The notes: generated by a model from the sequence alone, not told the origin. A stretch of DNA of 64,000 bases from Rhodoblastus sp963736175 (GCA_963736175.1 CAVTNU010000031.1:13267-77266), one strand, 5' to 3'. Positions 1 to 9,534 are shown, counted from the first letter of the stretch. Translations and numbers: made by a program.

Positions 1-2127
1 GCCGCCGTCCTGCAACGCTTCGTCGACCGGGAGGTTCTGCCCGGCCTTGGCGTCGAACCGGCTAAGTTCTGGGCGGGTTTCGAACGTTTTCTGACCGAAC
101 TGGCGCCGCGCAATCGCGCCTTGCTCGCCCGACGCGAAGCCTTGCAGGCGCAGATCGACGCCTGGCACAAGGAGCAGCGCGGACAGGTTTTCGACGCCGC
201 CGACTACAAAGATTTTCTCGCCGCAATCGGTTATCTCGCGCCCATGGGCGACGATTTTCAGGTGGCGACGAAAAATGTCGACGCCGAAATATCGACGCAG
301 GCGGGGCCGCAACTGGTGGTGCCGATCACCAACGCCCGCTATGCGCTGAACGCCGCCAACGCCCGCTGGGGTTCGCTTTACGATACGCTTTACGGCTCCG
401 ACGCCCTGGCGCCGCCGAATCCGGCCGCCAAAGGTTATGATCCCGCCCGCGGCGCCTTGGTCATCGCGTGGGGACGCGATTTTCTCGACCGGATCGCGCC
501 CTTGCGCAACGGCTCCCACAAATATGTGAAACATTATTACGTCGAGCACGGCTCCTTGCGCATGCAGATGGCCGCCGGCGGCGTTGTCTGTCTAGCCGAT
601 CCGACAGTCTTCGCCGGATTCTCCGGCGCCCCTTCGGCGCCGGGGCGCATTCTGCTCGTCCACCACGGACTGCATGTCGAAATCCGCATCGACCGCGCGC
701 TTCCGATCGGCAAGGCCGACGCCGCGGGGATCAGCGACATCGTTTTGGAAGCGGCGTTGACCTGCATTCAGGATTGCGAGGATTCGATCGCCGCCGTCGA
801 CGCCGAAGACAAGGTAATGGCCTATCGCAATTGGCTCGGGCTGATGACGGGCGAACTGGAAGCGCGTTTCGACAAGGGCGATCAATCGCTGGACCGCCGC
901 ATGGCGCCCGATCGCCGTTACAGCGCGCCGCATGGCGGCTCCTTGACGCTGCCAGGACGCGCGCTGTTGCTGGTGCGCAACGTCGGACATCTGATGACCA
1001 GCGACGCTGTCCTGATCGATCGCGAGGCGGCGCCGGAAGGACTGCTCGACGCCGTGTTCACAACCTTGATCGCGCTTTACGACCTTCGCGGGCTTGGGCG
1101 TCTGCGCAACAGCCGCGCCGGATCGGTCTATATCGTCAAGCCGAAGATGCATGGTCCCGACGAGGTGGCCTTCGCCAGCGAGACATTCTCGAAAGTCGAG
1201 GATCTGCTTGGGCTTGAGCGTAACACCATCAAGATGGGCATCATGGACGAGGAACGGCGCACCACCGTCAATCTCGCCGAATGCATCCGCGCCGCCAAGG
1301 ATCGCGTGTTCTTCATCAACACCGGATTCCTCGACCGCACCGGCGACGAGATTCACACCTCGATGGAAGCCGGTCCGATGGTGCGCAAGAATGACATGAA
1401 GAGTTCGGCCTGGATCGCCGCCTACGAGGACAACAATGTCGATGTCGGTTTGCGCGCCGGCTTGCCGGGCCATGCGCAGATTGGCAAGGGCATGTGGGCC
1501 ATGCCCGACATGATGGCGCAGATGCTGGCGACCAAAGTCGGCCATCCGCGCGCCGGCGCCAATACCGCCTGGGTGCCCTCCCCCACCGCGGCGACGCTGC
1601 ACGCCACCCATTATCACGATGTCGACGTGGCGCGGCGGCAGGCCGAAATTGCGACGCGCGCGCCGGCCAAGCTTGAAACCATCCTCACCTTGCCGCTGGC
1701 CGACCGCCCCAACTGGTCGCCGGAGGAAATCCGCGAGGAGCTCGACAATAACGCACAAGGCATCCTCGGCTATGTCGTGCGCTGGATCGATCAGGGCGTC
1801 GGTTGCTCGAAAGTGCCGGACATCCATGGCGTCGGCCTGATGGAGGATCGCGCCACCCTGCGCATCTCCAGCCAGCACATCGCCAACTGGCTGCGCCATG
1901 GCGTCTGCGACCAAGCGCAGGTTCTCGAAACCTTGCAGCGCATGGCGGCGGTGGTCGATCGCCAGAACGCCGACGACCCGAATTATCGGCCGATGGCGCC
2001 GAACTTTTCGGCCAGCGTGGCTTTTCAGGCCGCCTGCGACCTGGTGTTCAAGGGGGCGGAACAGCCGAACGGCTATACCGAACCGGTGCTGCACGCGCGT
2101 CGGCGCGAAGCCAAGGCCCATGCCTGA
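1..2127 (+). CDS. glcB: Malate synthase G (5' end cut by window)
   Basis: Condenses glyoxylate with acetyl-CoA to malate in the cytoplasm. The frame is open from base 1, so the start lies outside the window. About 708 residues are visible against about 723 for E. coli GlcB, so only a short N-terminal piece is missing. Family landmarks seen are TCIQDCEDSIAAVDAEDK, the MDEERRTT segment holding the catalytic Arg, the INTGFLDRTGDEIHTSME metal and glyoxylate site region, and near the C-terminus MEDRATLRISSQH with the catalytic Asp. A TTG at 121 is only an internal codon of the same frame. It converges on the glycolate oxidase genes, and its product consumes the glyoxylate they make. Before the IS630 insertion its stop lay one base from the glcF stop. 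Confidence 0.97.
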   Translation, partial: AAVLQRFVDREVLPGLGVEPAKFWAGFERFLTELAPRNRALLARREALQAQIDAWHKEQRGQVFDAADYKDFLAAIGYLAPMGDDFQVATKNVDAEISTQAGPQLVVPITNARYALNAANARWGSLYDTLYGSDALAPPNPAAKGYDPARGALVIAWGRDFLDRIAPLRNGSHKYVKHYYVEHGSLRMQMAAGGVVCLADPTVFAGFSGAPSAPGRILLVHHGLHVEIRIDRALPIGKADAAGISDIVLEAALTCIQDCEDSIAAVDAEDKVMAYRNWLGLMTGELEARFDKGDQSLDRRMAPDRRYSAPHGGSLTLPGRALLLVRNVGHLMTSDAVLIDREAAPEGLLDAVFTTLIALYDLRGLGRLRNSRAGSVYIVKPKMHGPDEVAFASETFSKVEDLLGLERNTIKMGIMDEERRTTVNLAECIRAAKDRVFFINTGFLDRTGDEIHTSMEAGPMVRKNDMKSSAWIAAYEDNNVDVGLRAGLPGHAQIGKGMWAMPDMMAQMLATKVGHPRAGANTAWVPSPTAATLHATHYHDVDVARRQAEIATRAPAKLETILTLPLADRPNWSPEEIREELDNNAQGILGYVVRWIDQGVGCSKVPDIHGVGLMEDRATLRISSQHIANWLRHGVCDQAQVLETLQRMAAVVDRQNADDPNYRPMAPNFSASVAFQAACDLVFKGAEQPNGYTEPVLHARRREAKAHA

Positions 2128-2131
2128 GCTA

Positions 2132-3192
2132 GAGCATTCCCCGGTTGATTTGACTCGCATTTTTGCTGCGGCGGGATTCCCTTAAGCTCAAGAATGAGCA
2201 ATTCTGCGCTTCTCTCTGATTTGGGGGCGCAAGATGTCGCGAGGCCATTCCTTCGATCTGCGTAAGCGTGTGATTGCGTTGGTCGAAGGCGGCGTGTCGC
2301 GGCGAGCTGCGGGGCGGCAATTGTTGGTCTCTGAATCGTCGGCGATAAAATGGTTCAGGCGCTTTCAAGAGACGGGCAGCTTTGCAGAAAAACCTGGCAA
2401 GAAAGCGAGACCATCGCCGCTGGACGCGCATGCGGATTGGCTTTTGGCTCTGGTTGCGCGCGAGAGCGACTTGACGCTGGCCGAGATCGAGGCCCGTCTT
2501 CTGGATGAGCTTCAGTTCAAAACCACGGACAGCTCGATTGCGCGGTTCTTTCAACGCCACAAACTCAGCTATAAAAAAAACGCTGCACGCCAGCGAGCAG
2601 CATCGCGAAGACGTGGCGAAGGCGCGCGAAGAATGGAAAAGGGCGCAGCCGACGCTTGATCCAGGCCGACTTGTTTTCATTGATGAAACCGGCACAAACA
2701 CGCAGATGACGCGAACGCGCGGGCGCTGCCAAAAGGGCAAGCGCCTGGTCGATTACGCGCCGCATGGCCATTGGAAAACAACGACGTTCGTCGCCGGACT
2801 GCGCAATAACGCGATCATCGCGCCCCTGGTCGTCGATCGGCCGATGAACGGCGAGATCTTCCAGGCGTGGCTGGAGCAGCACCTCGCGCCAACCCTGCTC
2901 CAAGGCGACGTCGTCATCATGGACAACTTGCCGGCCCACAAGGTTGCCGGCGTGCGAGCGATCATCGAAAAAACCGGCGCAGGATTGCTGTATCTGCCGC
3001 CCTATTCGCCCGATCTCAATCCCATCGAGATGATGTTCGCCAAGCTCAAGGCCCTGCTGCGCATGGCCAAAGAAAGAACCGTCGATCAACTGTGGGACCG
3101 CATCGGCGTCATCCTCGACGAGTTCAGCCCGCCGGAATGCTCAAACTATTTCAGACATGATGGCTATGGTTCAGGTTAGCCGGGAAATGCTC
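2132..3192 (+). mobile_element. IS630-family insertion sequence, 1061 bp
   Basis: The ends are imperfect inverted repeats: left end GAGCATTCCCCGGTTGA and right end (reverse complement) GAGCATTTCCCGGCTAA. A TA dinucleotide lies on each side (2130-2131 and 3193-3194), which is the target duplication typical of the IS630/Tc1/mariner group. It encodes one transposase split into two frames. The element lies between the convergent genes glcB and glcF. The right-hand TA plus the terminal C of the element form the TAG stop of glcF on the minus strand. Confidence 0.92.
2234..3179 (+). CDS. IS630-family transposase, two overlapping frames
   Basis: DDE transposase that cuts and joins the element ends. 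The first frame (2234-2659) holds the N-terminal helix-turn-helix part (starts MSRGHSFDLRKRVIALVEGG). The second frame (to 3179) holds the catalytic part, with the first Asp in VFIDETGTNTQ, the second in VIMDNLPAHK and the Glu in PYSPDLNPIEMMFAKLK. The frames meet at a run of eight A (2573-2580). Skipping one base there gives a single protein of about 314 residues, normal for the family, with the join SYKK-TLHASEQ. The shift could be programmed slippage on the A run, a natural mutation or a sequence error. The catalytic triad is intact, so activity depends on the frame change. Confidence 0.9.
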
Positions 3193-4475
3193 TAAGTTAA
3201 AACGGCGGCGGGTTTCGGCCCGCCGGTCGCCCAATCAAGCAATTCGACGGTGTGAACGACGGGAAGCGCCGTTCCGGCGGCGATCTGCGTTATGCAGCCG
3301 ATATTCCCCGCCGCGATCATATCCGGCCTGACGCTCTCGATATTGGCGACTTTCCGGTCGCGTAATTTCGTCGCGATCTCCGGCTGCAGGAGATTGTAAG
3401 TGCCGGCCGAACCACAGCACAAGTGTCCTTCGGGCGGGTCGAGCACGACGAACCCCGCCTGCGTCAGCAAGCTCTTCGGCTCCTGCCGCACGCCCTGGCC
3501 ATGCTGCAAGGAGCAGGCGCTGTGATAGGCGACGCGGCGTCCGCTCGGCGCGCTCGGTTGTTGCAACCCGATCTCGCTCATGATTTCGGTGATGTCGCGC
3601 GTCAGCGCCGAAATTTTTCGCGCGCGTTCGGCGAGCGCGGAATCGTCGCGGAACATGAAACCGTAATCCTTGACCGTCGTGCCGCAGCCCGAGGCGTTGA
3701 TGACGATGGCGTCGAGGCCGTCGGCGGCGATCTCGCGCGACCAGGCTTCGATATTTTTTCGCGCGAATTCGCGCGCGTCCTGGCCGAGATGGTGGGTCAG
3801 CGCGCCGCAACAGCCCGAGCCGGACGCCAGCACGACCTCGCAGCCATGGCGCGCCAGCAGCCTGATCGTCGCCTCATTGATTTGCGGCGTCAGCGTTTTT
3901 TGCGCACAGCCGGCAAGCAGCGCGACGCGGCGGCGGCGCGGCGCGACGGCGGCGAAAACCTGTGGCCGATCCATCGGCGAAGTCCTGGGCAGCCGATCGG
4001 GCGCGAGCGCCAGACCCGCTTGCAGCCGCGCCGGCAAGAGCGGCGCGAGAATTTTGGCGAAGCGCGAGACGGCCAGAAGCATCCGGAACAGCGCCGGCCG
4101 CGGCAGGACAAAACCGAGCGCCTGTCGAAGGATGCGGTCCGGCAAGGGGCGCGCGAAGGTTCGTTCGATATGGTGGCGGGCGTGATCGACCAGATGCATG
4201 TAATTGACGCCGGAGGGACAGGTCGTCATGCAGGACAGGCAAGTGAGACACCGATCAATGTGGCTGACGACGTCGGCCGTCGCCGGGCGAGCGTTCTCCA
4301 GCATGTCCTTGATGAGATAGATTCGCCCGCGCGGACTGTCGAGTTCGTCGCCGAGCAGCGCATAGGTCGGACAGGTCGCGGTGCAAAAGCCGCAATGCAC
4401 GCAGGCGCGCAGGATCTTTTCGCTTTCCCTGGTGTCGGAATCGGCCAGCTGGGCGATGGTGAAATGCGTCTGCAT
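3192..4475 (-). CDS. glcF: Glycolate oxidase iron-sulfur subunit GlcF
   Basis: Electron-transfer subunit of membrane-associated glycolate dehydrogenase (GlcDEF), which oxidises glycolate to glyoxylate. The protein has 427 residues. Two ferredoxin-type cluster motifs are visible: C25-C28-C31-C35-P and C76-C79-C82-C86-P. Two CCG-domain motifs follow, SGCCGALTHH and LCCGSAGTYN, typical of GlcF and heterodisulfide reductase-like proteins. It is the last gene of the permease-glcD-glcE-glcF run and begins four bases after the glcE stop. Its stop codon TAG is formed by two bases of target DNA and one base of the IS630 end, so the protein is not shortened or extended by the insertion. Confidence 0.96.
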   Translation of the reverse strand: MQTHFTIAQLADSDTRESEKILRACVHCGFCTATCPTYALLGDELDSPRGRIYLIKDMLENARPATADVVSHIDRCLTCLSCMTTCPSGVNYMHLVDHARHHIERTFARPLPDRILRQALGFVLPRPALFRMLLAVSRFAKILAPLLPARLQAGLALAPDRLPRTSPMDRPQVFAAVAPRRRRVALLAGCAQKTLTPQINEATIRLLARHGCEVVLASGSGCCGALTHHLGQDAREFARKNIEAWSREIAADGLDAIVINASGCGTTVKDYGFMFRDDSALAERARKISALTRDITEIMSEIGLQQPSAPSGRRVAYHSACSLQHGQGVRQEPKSLLTQAGFVVLDPPEGHLCCGSAGTYNLLQPEIATKLRDRKVANIESVRPDMIAAGNIGCITQIAAGTALPVVHTVELLDWATGGPKPAAVLT

Positions 4476-4479
4476 GGGG

Positions 4480-5697
4480 CTAATACCCCGCCCGCATACG
4501 GCCCGGATTCAACACGCCGAAAGGATCGAAATTCGCCTTCACGCGCCGGCTCAGGTCCGCCAGCGCGCCCTCCTCCGGCTCGAACACGTCGACTTTCGTG
4601 CGCAAACCCTCGGCGGCGACGGCCAGCAACGCGTGGCCCCCGGCCTGTCGGATTACGCCGCGCAAAAACGCCGCGCCGCCGTCGGGTTCGGCTTCGGCCA
4701 CATCGAGGCTGAGCCAGATCAGACCGCCGCCCCAATCGTAAATCGCCTCCGCCGAAGCGAAGCGAGCGCGAATTCGCGCAACAACGGCTGGAGCGGCGCT
4801 GGGCGTCGGACAGAGCCGCCAGACGCAGCGCTCGCCGTTTGGTAGAAGCTGCCGCGCCTCGCCGATTTCACGCCAGAAAAGGGCGGTTTCCTCGGCGCCG
4901 AGGCGCAAGCCGCGTCCGAGCAATTGCTCCAGCGCGTCGGCGCGAAAAGCGATGGACGGCGCCGGTCCTTCAAGGCGCAGGGCGGTCGCGCTCTCGGTCG
5001 ACGCCGCGGCGGCGACGCATGAGCGCCGAGCGATCGGCGCCGGCAGATGAGCGGCGCCGGACACTTCGTGCGGCGTGTTGAGGGCCTGCGCCAGGAGCGG
5101 AATGGCGATGGCGTCCGCCAGACCCGACAGCAGGAGCGTGCAGGCCGCCTCCGGCCTCGGCGCGACTTTCAACGTCGTTTCGGTCAACAATGATAAAGTG
5201 CCGTATGACCCCGCGATCAATTTGCACATGTCGAAGCCGGTGACGTTTTTCACCACCTTGCCGCCCGCCTTGTAAATCTCGCCGCGACCGTTGACGGCAG
5301 AGAAGCCGAGGAAAAAATCGCGCGCGGCGCCGGCGCGCGCGCGACGCGGTCCGGCAAGATTGCAGGCCAGAACGCCGCCGAGCGTGGGCTCGCCGCCGCC
5401 GCCGAGCAGGCCGCGCCAGTCCGGCGGCTCAAAGGCGAGCATCTGCCCTTGTTGCGCGAGCAGCGTTTCGATTTCCGCCATCGGCGTCGCGGGGCGCGCG
5501 CAAAGAATGAGTTCCGCTGGATCGTAATCAATGACGCCGGTCAGTCCCGACGCATCGAAAGGCAGATCAGCGCGCGTCGAACGCCCCAGGCGCCGCTTGC
5601 TGCCGCCGGCGTAAATTTCGAGCGACTTTTTTTCGGCGGCGGCCCAGCCGATCATTTCCGCCGCTTGTTCCGCATCCGATGGTTTCAGACAGTCCAT
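4480..5697 (-). CDS. glcE: Glycolate oxidase FAD-binding subunit GlcE
   Basis: Second flavin-fold subunit of glycolate dehydrogenase. The ATG at 5697 (MDCLKPSDAEQ) is chosen, giving 405 residues. The longer frame to 5757 would run into glcD and adds sequence with no family look. It resembles the N-terminal PCMH FAD-binding fold: AGGSKRRLGR, EPTLGGVLACNLAGPRR and GGKVVKNVTGFDMCKLIAGS. It lies 13 bases after glcD and 4 bases before glcF, so the three are almost certainly one transcript. It is shorter than GlcD, as is usual for GlcE. Confidence 0.94.
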   Translation of the reverse strand: MDCLKPSDAEQAAEMIGWAAAEKKSLEIYAGGSKRRLGRSTRADLPFDASGLTGVIDYDPAELILCARPATPMAEIETLLAQQGQMLAFEPPDWRGLLGGGGEPTLGGVLACNLAGPRRARAGAARDFFLGFSAVNGRGEIYKAGGKVVKNVTGFDMCKLIAGSYGTLSLLTETTLKVAPRPEAACTLLLSGLADAIAIPLLAQALNTPHEVSGAAHLPAPIARRSCVAAAASTESATALRLEGPAPSIAFRADALEQLLGRGLRLGAEETALFWREIGEARQLLPNGERCVWRLCPTPSAAPAVVARIRARFASAEAIYDWGGGLIWLSLDVAEAEPDGGAAFLRGVIRQAGGHALLAVAAEGLRTKVDVFEPEEGALADLSRRVKANFDPFGVLNPGRMRAGY

Positions 5698-5710
5698 GCG
5701 TCGATTCCGG

Positions 5711-7201
5711 TCAGAAGCGGGGCAGATCGGGGAAACGAAGCTTTCCGCCGCGAACATGCATCCGGCCGAGTTCGGCGCAGCGGCAAAGCTGCGGAAAGAC
5801 CTTTCCCGGATTGAGCAGACCCTTGTCGTCGAAAGCGCATTTCAGTCGCTGTTGCTGATTCAGGTCGCTTTCGTTGAACATCGTGTCCATCAGGTCGCGT
5901 TTTTCGACGCCAACGCCGTGCTCGCCGGTGAGAACGCCGCCAACCTCGACGCAAAGCCGCAAAATGTCCTGGCCGAAGTTTTCCGCGCGCTCCAGTTCGC
6001 CTGGCTGGTTGGCGTCGTAGAGGATCAGCGGATGCAGATTGCCGTCGCCGGCGTGGAACACATTGGCGACGCGCAGGCGATATTCGGACTCCATCTGTTT
6101 TATGCGCAGCAAGACGTCGCCGATTCGCTTGCGCGGAATCGTGCCGTCCATGCAGAGATAGTCAGGCGAAATGCGCCCCGCCGCCGGAAAGGCGGCCTTG
6201 CGGCCGGCCCAGAACAACAGGCGCTCCGCCTCCGACTGACTGGCGCGGCACGACGTCGCGCCATGACGCGCCGCAATGGCCTCCACGGCGGCGATAAGAT
6301 GATCGACCTCGGCCTCGCAGCCGTCGAGTTCGACGATCAGCAGCGCCTCGACATCGAGCGGATAGCCGGCGTGCACGAAAGCCTCGGCCGCCTCGACCGC
6401 CAGCCGATCCATCATTTCCATACCGCCGGGGATAATGCCTGCGGCGATGACGGCGGCGACGCAATGGCCCGCGCCTTCGACGCTCGGGAAGCCGATCATC
6501 AGGGCCCGCGCCCCGGGCGGCGTCGGCAGCACCCGAACCGTGACTTCGGTGACGACGCCGAGCATGCCTTCCGAGCCGACGACGACGCCGAGCAGGTCGT
6601 AACCCGAAGCGTCGAAATGCTTGCCGCCGAGGCGCACGACCTCCCCCTCTACGGTCACCAGTTCGACGCCGATGACGTTGTTGGTGGTCAGGCCGTATTT
6701 CAGGCAGTGCACGCCGCCGGAATTTTCCGCGACATTGCCGCCGATTGTGCAGGCGATCTGGCTCGACGGATCGGGCGCGTAATAAAGGCCATGCGCCTGC
6801 ACGGCGTGGGTGACGCCGAGATTGGTCACGCCGGGCTGCACGACCACACAGCGATTGGCGACGTCCACGTCGAGAATGCGGGTGAATTTGCTCATGCCGA
6901 GAAGGACGCCGTCCTCCAGCGGCAGCGCGCCGCCGGAAAGCGAGGTTCCCGCGCCGCGCGGCACAATCTTGATGGCGTGGGCCGAGCAATAGCGCATCAC
7001 CTCCACGATCTGCGCCGTCGTTTCCGGCAGAACCACAACCATCGGCATTTGCCGATAGGCGGTCAGAGCGTCGCATTCAAAGGCGCGACGCTCATGTTTG
7101 GCGTCGATGACGCCCTCGCCGGGCACGATCCCGCGCAGAGCGGCGACGATCTCGCCGCGCCGCGCCAGAACGGCCCGATCGGGCGCCGGCATTTTGATCA
7201 T
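5711..7201 (-). CDS. glcD: Glycolate oxidase catalytic subunit GlcD
   Basis: FAD-linked oxidase of the vanillyl-alcohol oxidase superfamily that takes electrons from glycolate (and often D-lactate). The start at 7201 (MIKMPAPDRAV) gives 496 residues, close to the 499 of E. coli GlcD. The ATG overlaps the TGA of the upstream permease gene by four bases (ATGA), which favours this start over the much longer open frame. Motifs are VPRGAGTSLSGGALPLEDG (FAD pyrophosphate region), SQIACTIGGNVAENSGGVH and, at the C-terminus, LTGEHGVGVEKRDLM. It acts with GlcE and GlcF and supplies glyoxylate to malate synthase. Confidence 0.97.
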   Translation of the reverse strand: MIKMPAPDRAVLARRGEIVAALRGIVPGEGVIDAKHERRAFECDALTAYRQMPMVVVLPETTAQIVEVMRYCSAHAIKIVPRGAGTSLSGGALPLEDGVLLGMSKFTRILDVDVANRCVVVQPGVTNLGVTHAVQAHGLYYAPDPSSQIACTIGGNVAENSGGVHCLKYGLTTNNVIGVELVTVEGEVVRLGGKHFDASGYDLLGVVVGSEGMLGVVTEVTVRVLPTPPGARALMIGFPSVEGAGHCVAAVIAAGIIPGGMEMMDRLAVEAAEAFVHAGYPLDVEALLIVELDGCEAEVDHLIAAVEAIAARHGATSCRASQSEAERLLFWAGRKAAFPAAGRISPDYLCMDGTIPRKRIGDVLLRIKQMESEYRLRVANVFHAGDGNLHPLILYDANQPGELERAENFGQDILRLCVEVGGVLTGEHGVGVEKRDLMDTMFNESDLNQQQRLKCAFDDKGLLNPGKVFPQLCRCAELGRMHVRGGKLRFPDLPRF

Positions 7202-8811
7202 GGCGCGCCTCCCCCTGGAATGACCCAGGGGATGAGATATTGCTGCGCGGCGACCAGCAGACCGAGCAGCAAGGTCAACACAATGCTGTGTCCGAAGGTG
7301 CGGGCGAAGACCACCCCTTCCTGACCCTTGAGATTGGTGACCGCGACGCCGGTTGCAATGTTCTGCGGCGAAACCATTTTGCCCATCACGCCGCCAGACG
7401 AGTTTGTCGCGGCGAACAGGATCGGATTGAGGTTGAGCTGACGCGCAGCGACCACCTGCAGATTGCCGAAAAGCGCGTTGCCCGACGTGTCGCTTCCGGA
7501 CAGCAACACGGCGACCCAGCCAAGGAAGGGCGACAGCAGGACGAACAAATGTCCGCTGGAGGCGACCGCCTGGCCAAGCGTATAGGCGATGCCGGAGTAG
7601 TTCATCAGGTAGGCCAGGCCAAGGATCAGCATCACGGTGATCACCGCCAGCCAAGCCTGTTTGAGGGTCTGCGCTACGCAACCGAAAAAGGCGGCCGGCG
7701 AAAGCCGAAAAATCAGCGCGGCGACGACCGCCGCCAGCAGGATCGCCGTGCCGGTGCCGAGCGGCTGGAACGCCCAGATCGCGGCATAGGGCTTGTTGTT
7801 GTAAAGCGTGATCGAAATGGCGTTATGCAGGCCCGGCCAAGGAATTTTCTGCTCGCCCACACCCGCGATCTTGAAATGCGTCCAGACGATCACGATCGCC
7901 GAGACGAGCAGCCAGGGAACCCACCCTTGCCAAGCGGCGACATCGGCGCGCGAGTTCTCGACCGCGACATGGGCGATGGTGAATTCCGGATCAGCGGCCG
8001 GACGCCAGAATTTCGCGAACGCGAGCGTGCAGAACAGCGAACCCAGCGCCGCCAGCACGTCGGTCAGCGCATAATCGAGATAATTGGAGGCGATGAATTG
8101 CGCGCTGGCGAAACTGCAGCCGGCGACGAGAAGGATTGGCCACAGCGCCCGGATCGAGCGCAGGCCGCCATAGAGCGCCATCACGTAAAACGGCAGGATG
8201 ACGGCGATCACCGGCAATTGTCGCCCGATCATGGCGCCCAGCGTCGTCGCCGGCAGCCCCGTTACCGCGCCGAGCACCGTCACGGGAACGCCGAGCGCGC
8301 CGAACGCCACCGGCGCGGTGTTGAAAATCAACACAAAGACCAGCGCCTCCAGCGGCGCGAAGCCGAAAATGATGAGCAGCGAAGACGTGATCGCCACCGG
8401 CGTGCCGAAGCCGGATACGCCTTCAAGCAACGCGCCGAAACAAAAGCCGATCACCACCAGAACGATGCGCCGGTCGTCCGGCAGATGGTTCGTCATCCAA
8501 TTGCGAAAAGCCTCGAAACGGCCGGATCGCACCGCGACATTATAGAGCAGCAGCGCGTTCAGAACGATCCACATCACCGGCCACAGCGCGAAAACAGCGC
8601 CGTTCAGCACGGAATTCAAGGCGAGATCGGGCGGCGTCCGCCAGACGAAAATGGCGATGACCAGACCGACGATCAAACCAGCCAGAGCGGCCTGCCACGC
8701 GGGACGCCGCAGCACGCCGAGTAGGATCAACACCGCCAGAACCGGCAGGATCGCCACGACGAAAGACAAACCAAGACTGTCGCCGACGGGCGTCAGCAAT
8801 TGCTGGAACAT
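7198..8811 (-). CDS. glcA: Lactate/glycolate permease (LctP family)
   Basis: Inner-membrane permease of 537 residues with about a dozen hydrophobic segments. The family hallmark GVSGFGTPVAI and the C-terminal NSSGGVMGKMVSPQNIA stretch are present. The ATG at 8811 (MFQQLLTPVGDSLG) has a good ribosome binding site, GGAGAG, just upstream. An extended frame to 8925 lacks one. LctP-family members carry L-lactate, D-lactate and glycolate. Translational coupling to glcD by an ATGA overlap argues for glycolate as a substrate, as with E. coli GlcA. The 285 bases upstream contain an AT-rich stretch (about 8930-9005) that probably holds the operon promoter. Confidence 0.93.
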   Translation of the reverse strand: MFQQLLTPVGDSLGLSFVVAILPVLAVLILLGVLRRPAWQAALAGLIVGLVIAIFVWRTPPDLALNSVLNGAVFALWPVMWIVLNALLLYNVAVRSGRFEAFRNWMTNHLPDDRRIVLVVIGFCFGALLEGVSGFGTPVAITSSLLIIFGFAPLEALVFVLIFNTAPVAFGALGVPVTVLGAVTGLPATTLGAMIGRQLPVIAVILPFYVMALYGGLRSIRALWPILLVAGCSFASAQFIASNYLDYALTDVLAALGSLFCTLAFAKFWRPAADPEFTIAHVAVENSRADVAAWQGWVPWLLVSAIVIVWTHFKIAGVGEQKIPWPGLHNAISITLYNNKPYAAIWAFQPLGTGTAILLAAVVAALIFRLSPAAFFGCVAQTLKQAWLAVITVMLILGLAYLMNYSGIAYTLGQAVASSGHLFVLLSPFLGWVAVLLSGSDTSGNALFGNLQVVAARQLNLNPILFAATNSSGGVMGKMVSPQNIATGVAVTNLKGQEGVVFARTFGHSIVLTLLLGLLVAAQQYLIPWVIPGGGAP

Positions 8812-9096
8812 GTTTCTCTCCCCACGCGTTTTGTCTTTTCGCAAATTTTCGCGGCTGAATATGTCTTGGCGACGCTCTCTCCGGATCAGGGCTACGCCTT
8901 GCTTCAACGCGGCGCAATTGCTCATTCTATGCGTGAAAACTATTTTTACAAATAAAACAAGTATCGACCAAGGTTTTTATTGCATTGCAGCATTATTTAA
9001 CGCCGCGCCTATTGATGAAACGGCGCGAATATTGGTTTAAGCGCTTGTCCAACCGGAAGCGGCGCGTCGCGCGATCGAGACAGGGCGCGGCGGCTC

Positions 9097-9534
9097 CTAT
9101 GCGGTCTTGAATCCGGCGGCGGCGGCGCCGGCCAACGCGCGAGCTTCGTCATTGTCCGAGGTATCGCCGGTGATCCCGACCGCGCCGATCGGCGCGCCGT
9201 CGGAAGCGACCAGAATGATTCCGCCCGCGGCGGGAACGACGCCTTGCGGACAGATCGGCCCCAGCGCCGCGAAAAAGCTCGGCCGCTCGCCAGCCATTTC
9301 GCCGATTTTACGCGAGGATACGCCAAGCGCCAGCGCGCCGTTGGCTTTGCCGATGGCGATCTGCGGCCGCAAATTCGACGCGCCGTCCTGGCGCTGCAAG
9401 CTCACGAGATGACCGCCAGCGTCGAGCACAGCGACCGTCAGCGGTTTCAGGCCGAGAGCCTGGCCTTTGGCGAACGCCGCCGCGATGAGAGCGTTGGCCC
9501 GTTCGAGAGTGATACGATTCACGCAAATCTCCAT
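9097..9534 (-). CDS. glcG: GlcG/HbpS-like heme-binding family protein
   Basis: Small protein of about 145 residues from the ATG at 9534 (MEICVNRITLERANAL); the open frame continues to 9594 without a better start, and the ribosome binding site is weak. It matches the GlcG/HbpS family (DUF336): VAVLDAGGHLVSLQRQDGA, followed by the Gly-rich GGIILVASDGAPIGAVGITGDTSDNDEA. The biochemical role of GlcG is not settled; HbpS relatives bind heme. It is upstream of the permease on the same strand, and glcG is also part of the E. coli glc operon, so it belongs with the glycolate genes. Confidence 0.88.
   Translation of the reverse strand: MEICVNRITLERANALIAAAFAKGQALGLKPLTVAVLDAGGHLVSLQRQDGASNLRPQIAIGKANGALALGVSSRKIGEMAGERPSFFAALGPICPQGVVPAAGGIILVASDGAPIGAVGITGDTSDNDEARALAGAAAAGFKTA

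Noticed and set aside
592..2160. 522-residue open frame on the minus strand opposite glcB
   Set aside because: It is a mirror frame of a well conserved gene in GC-rich DNA and its translation (many Arg, Gly, His) matches no family.
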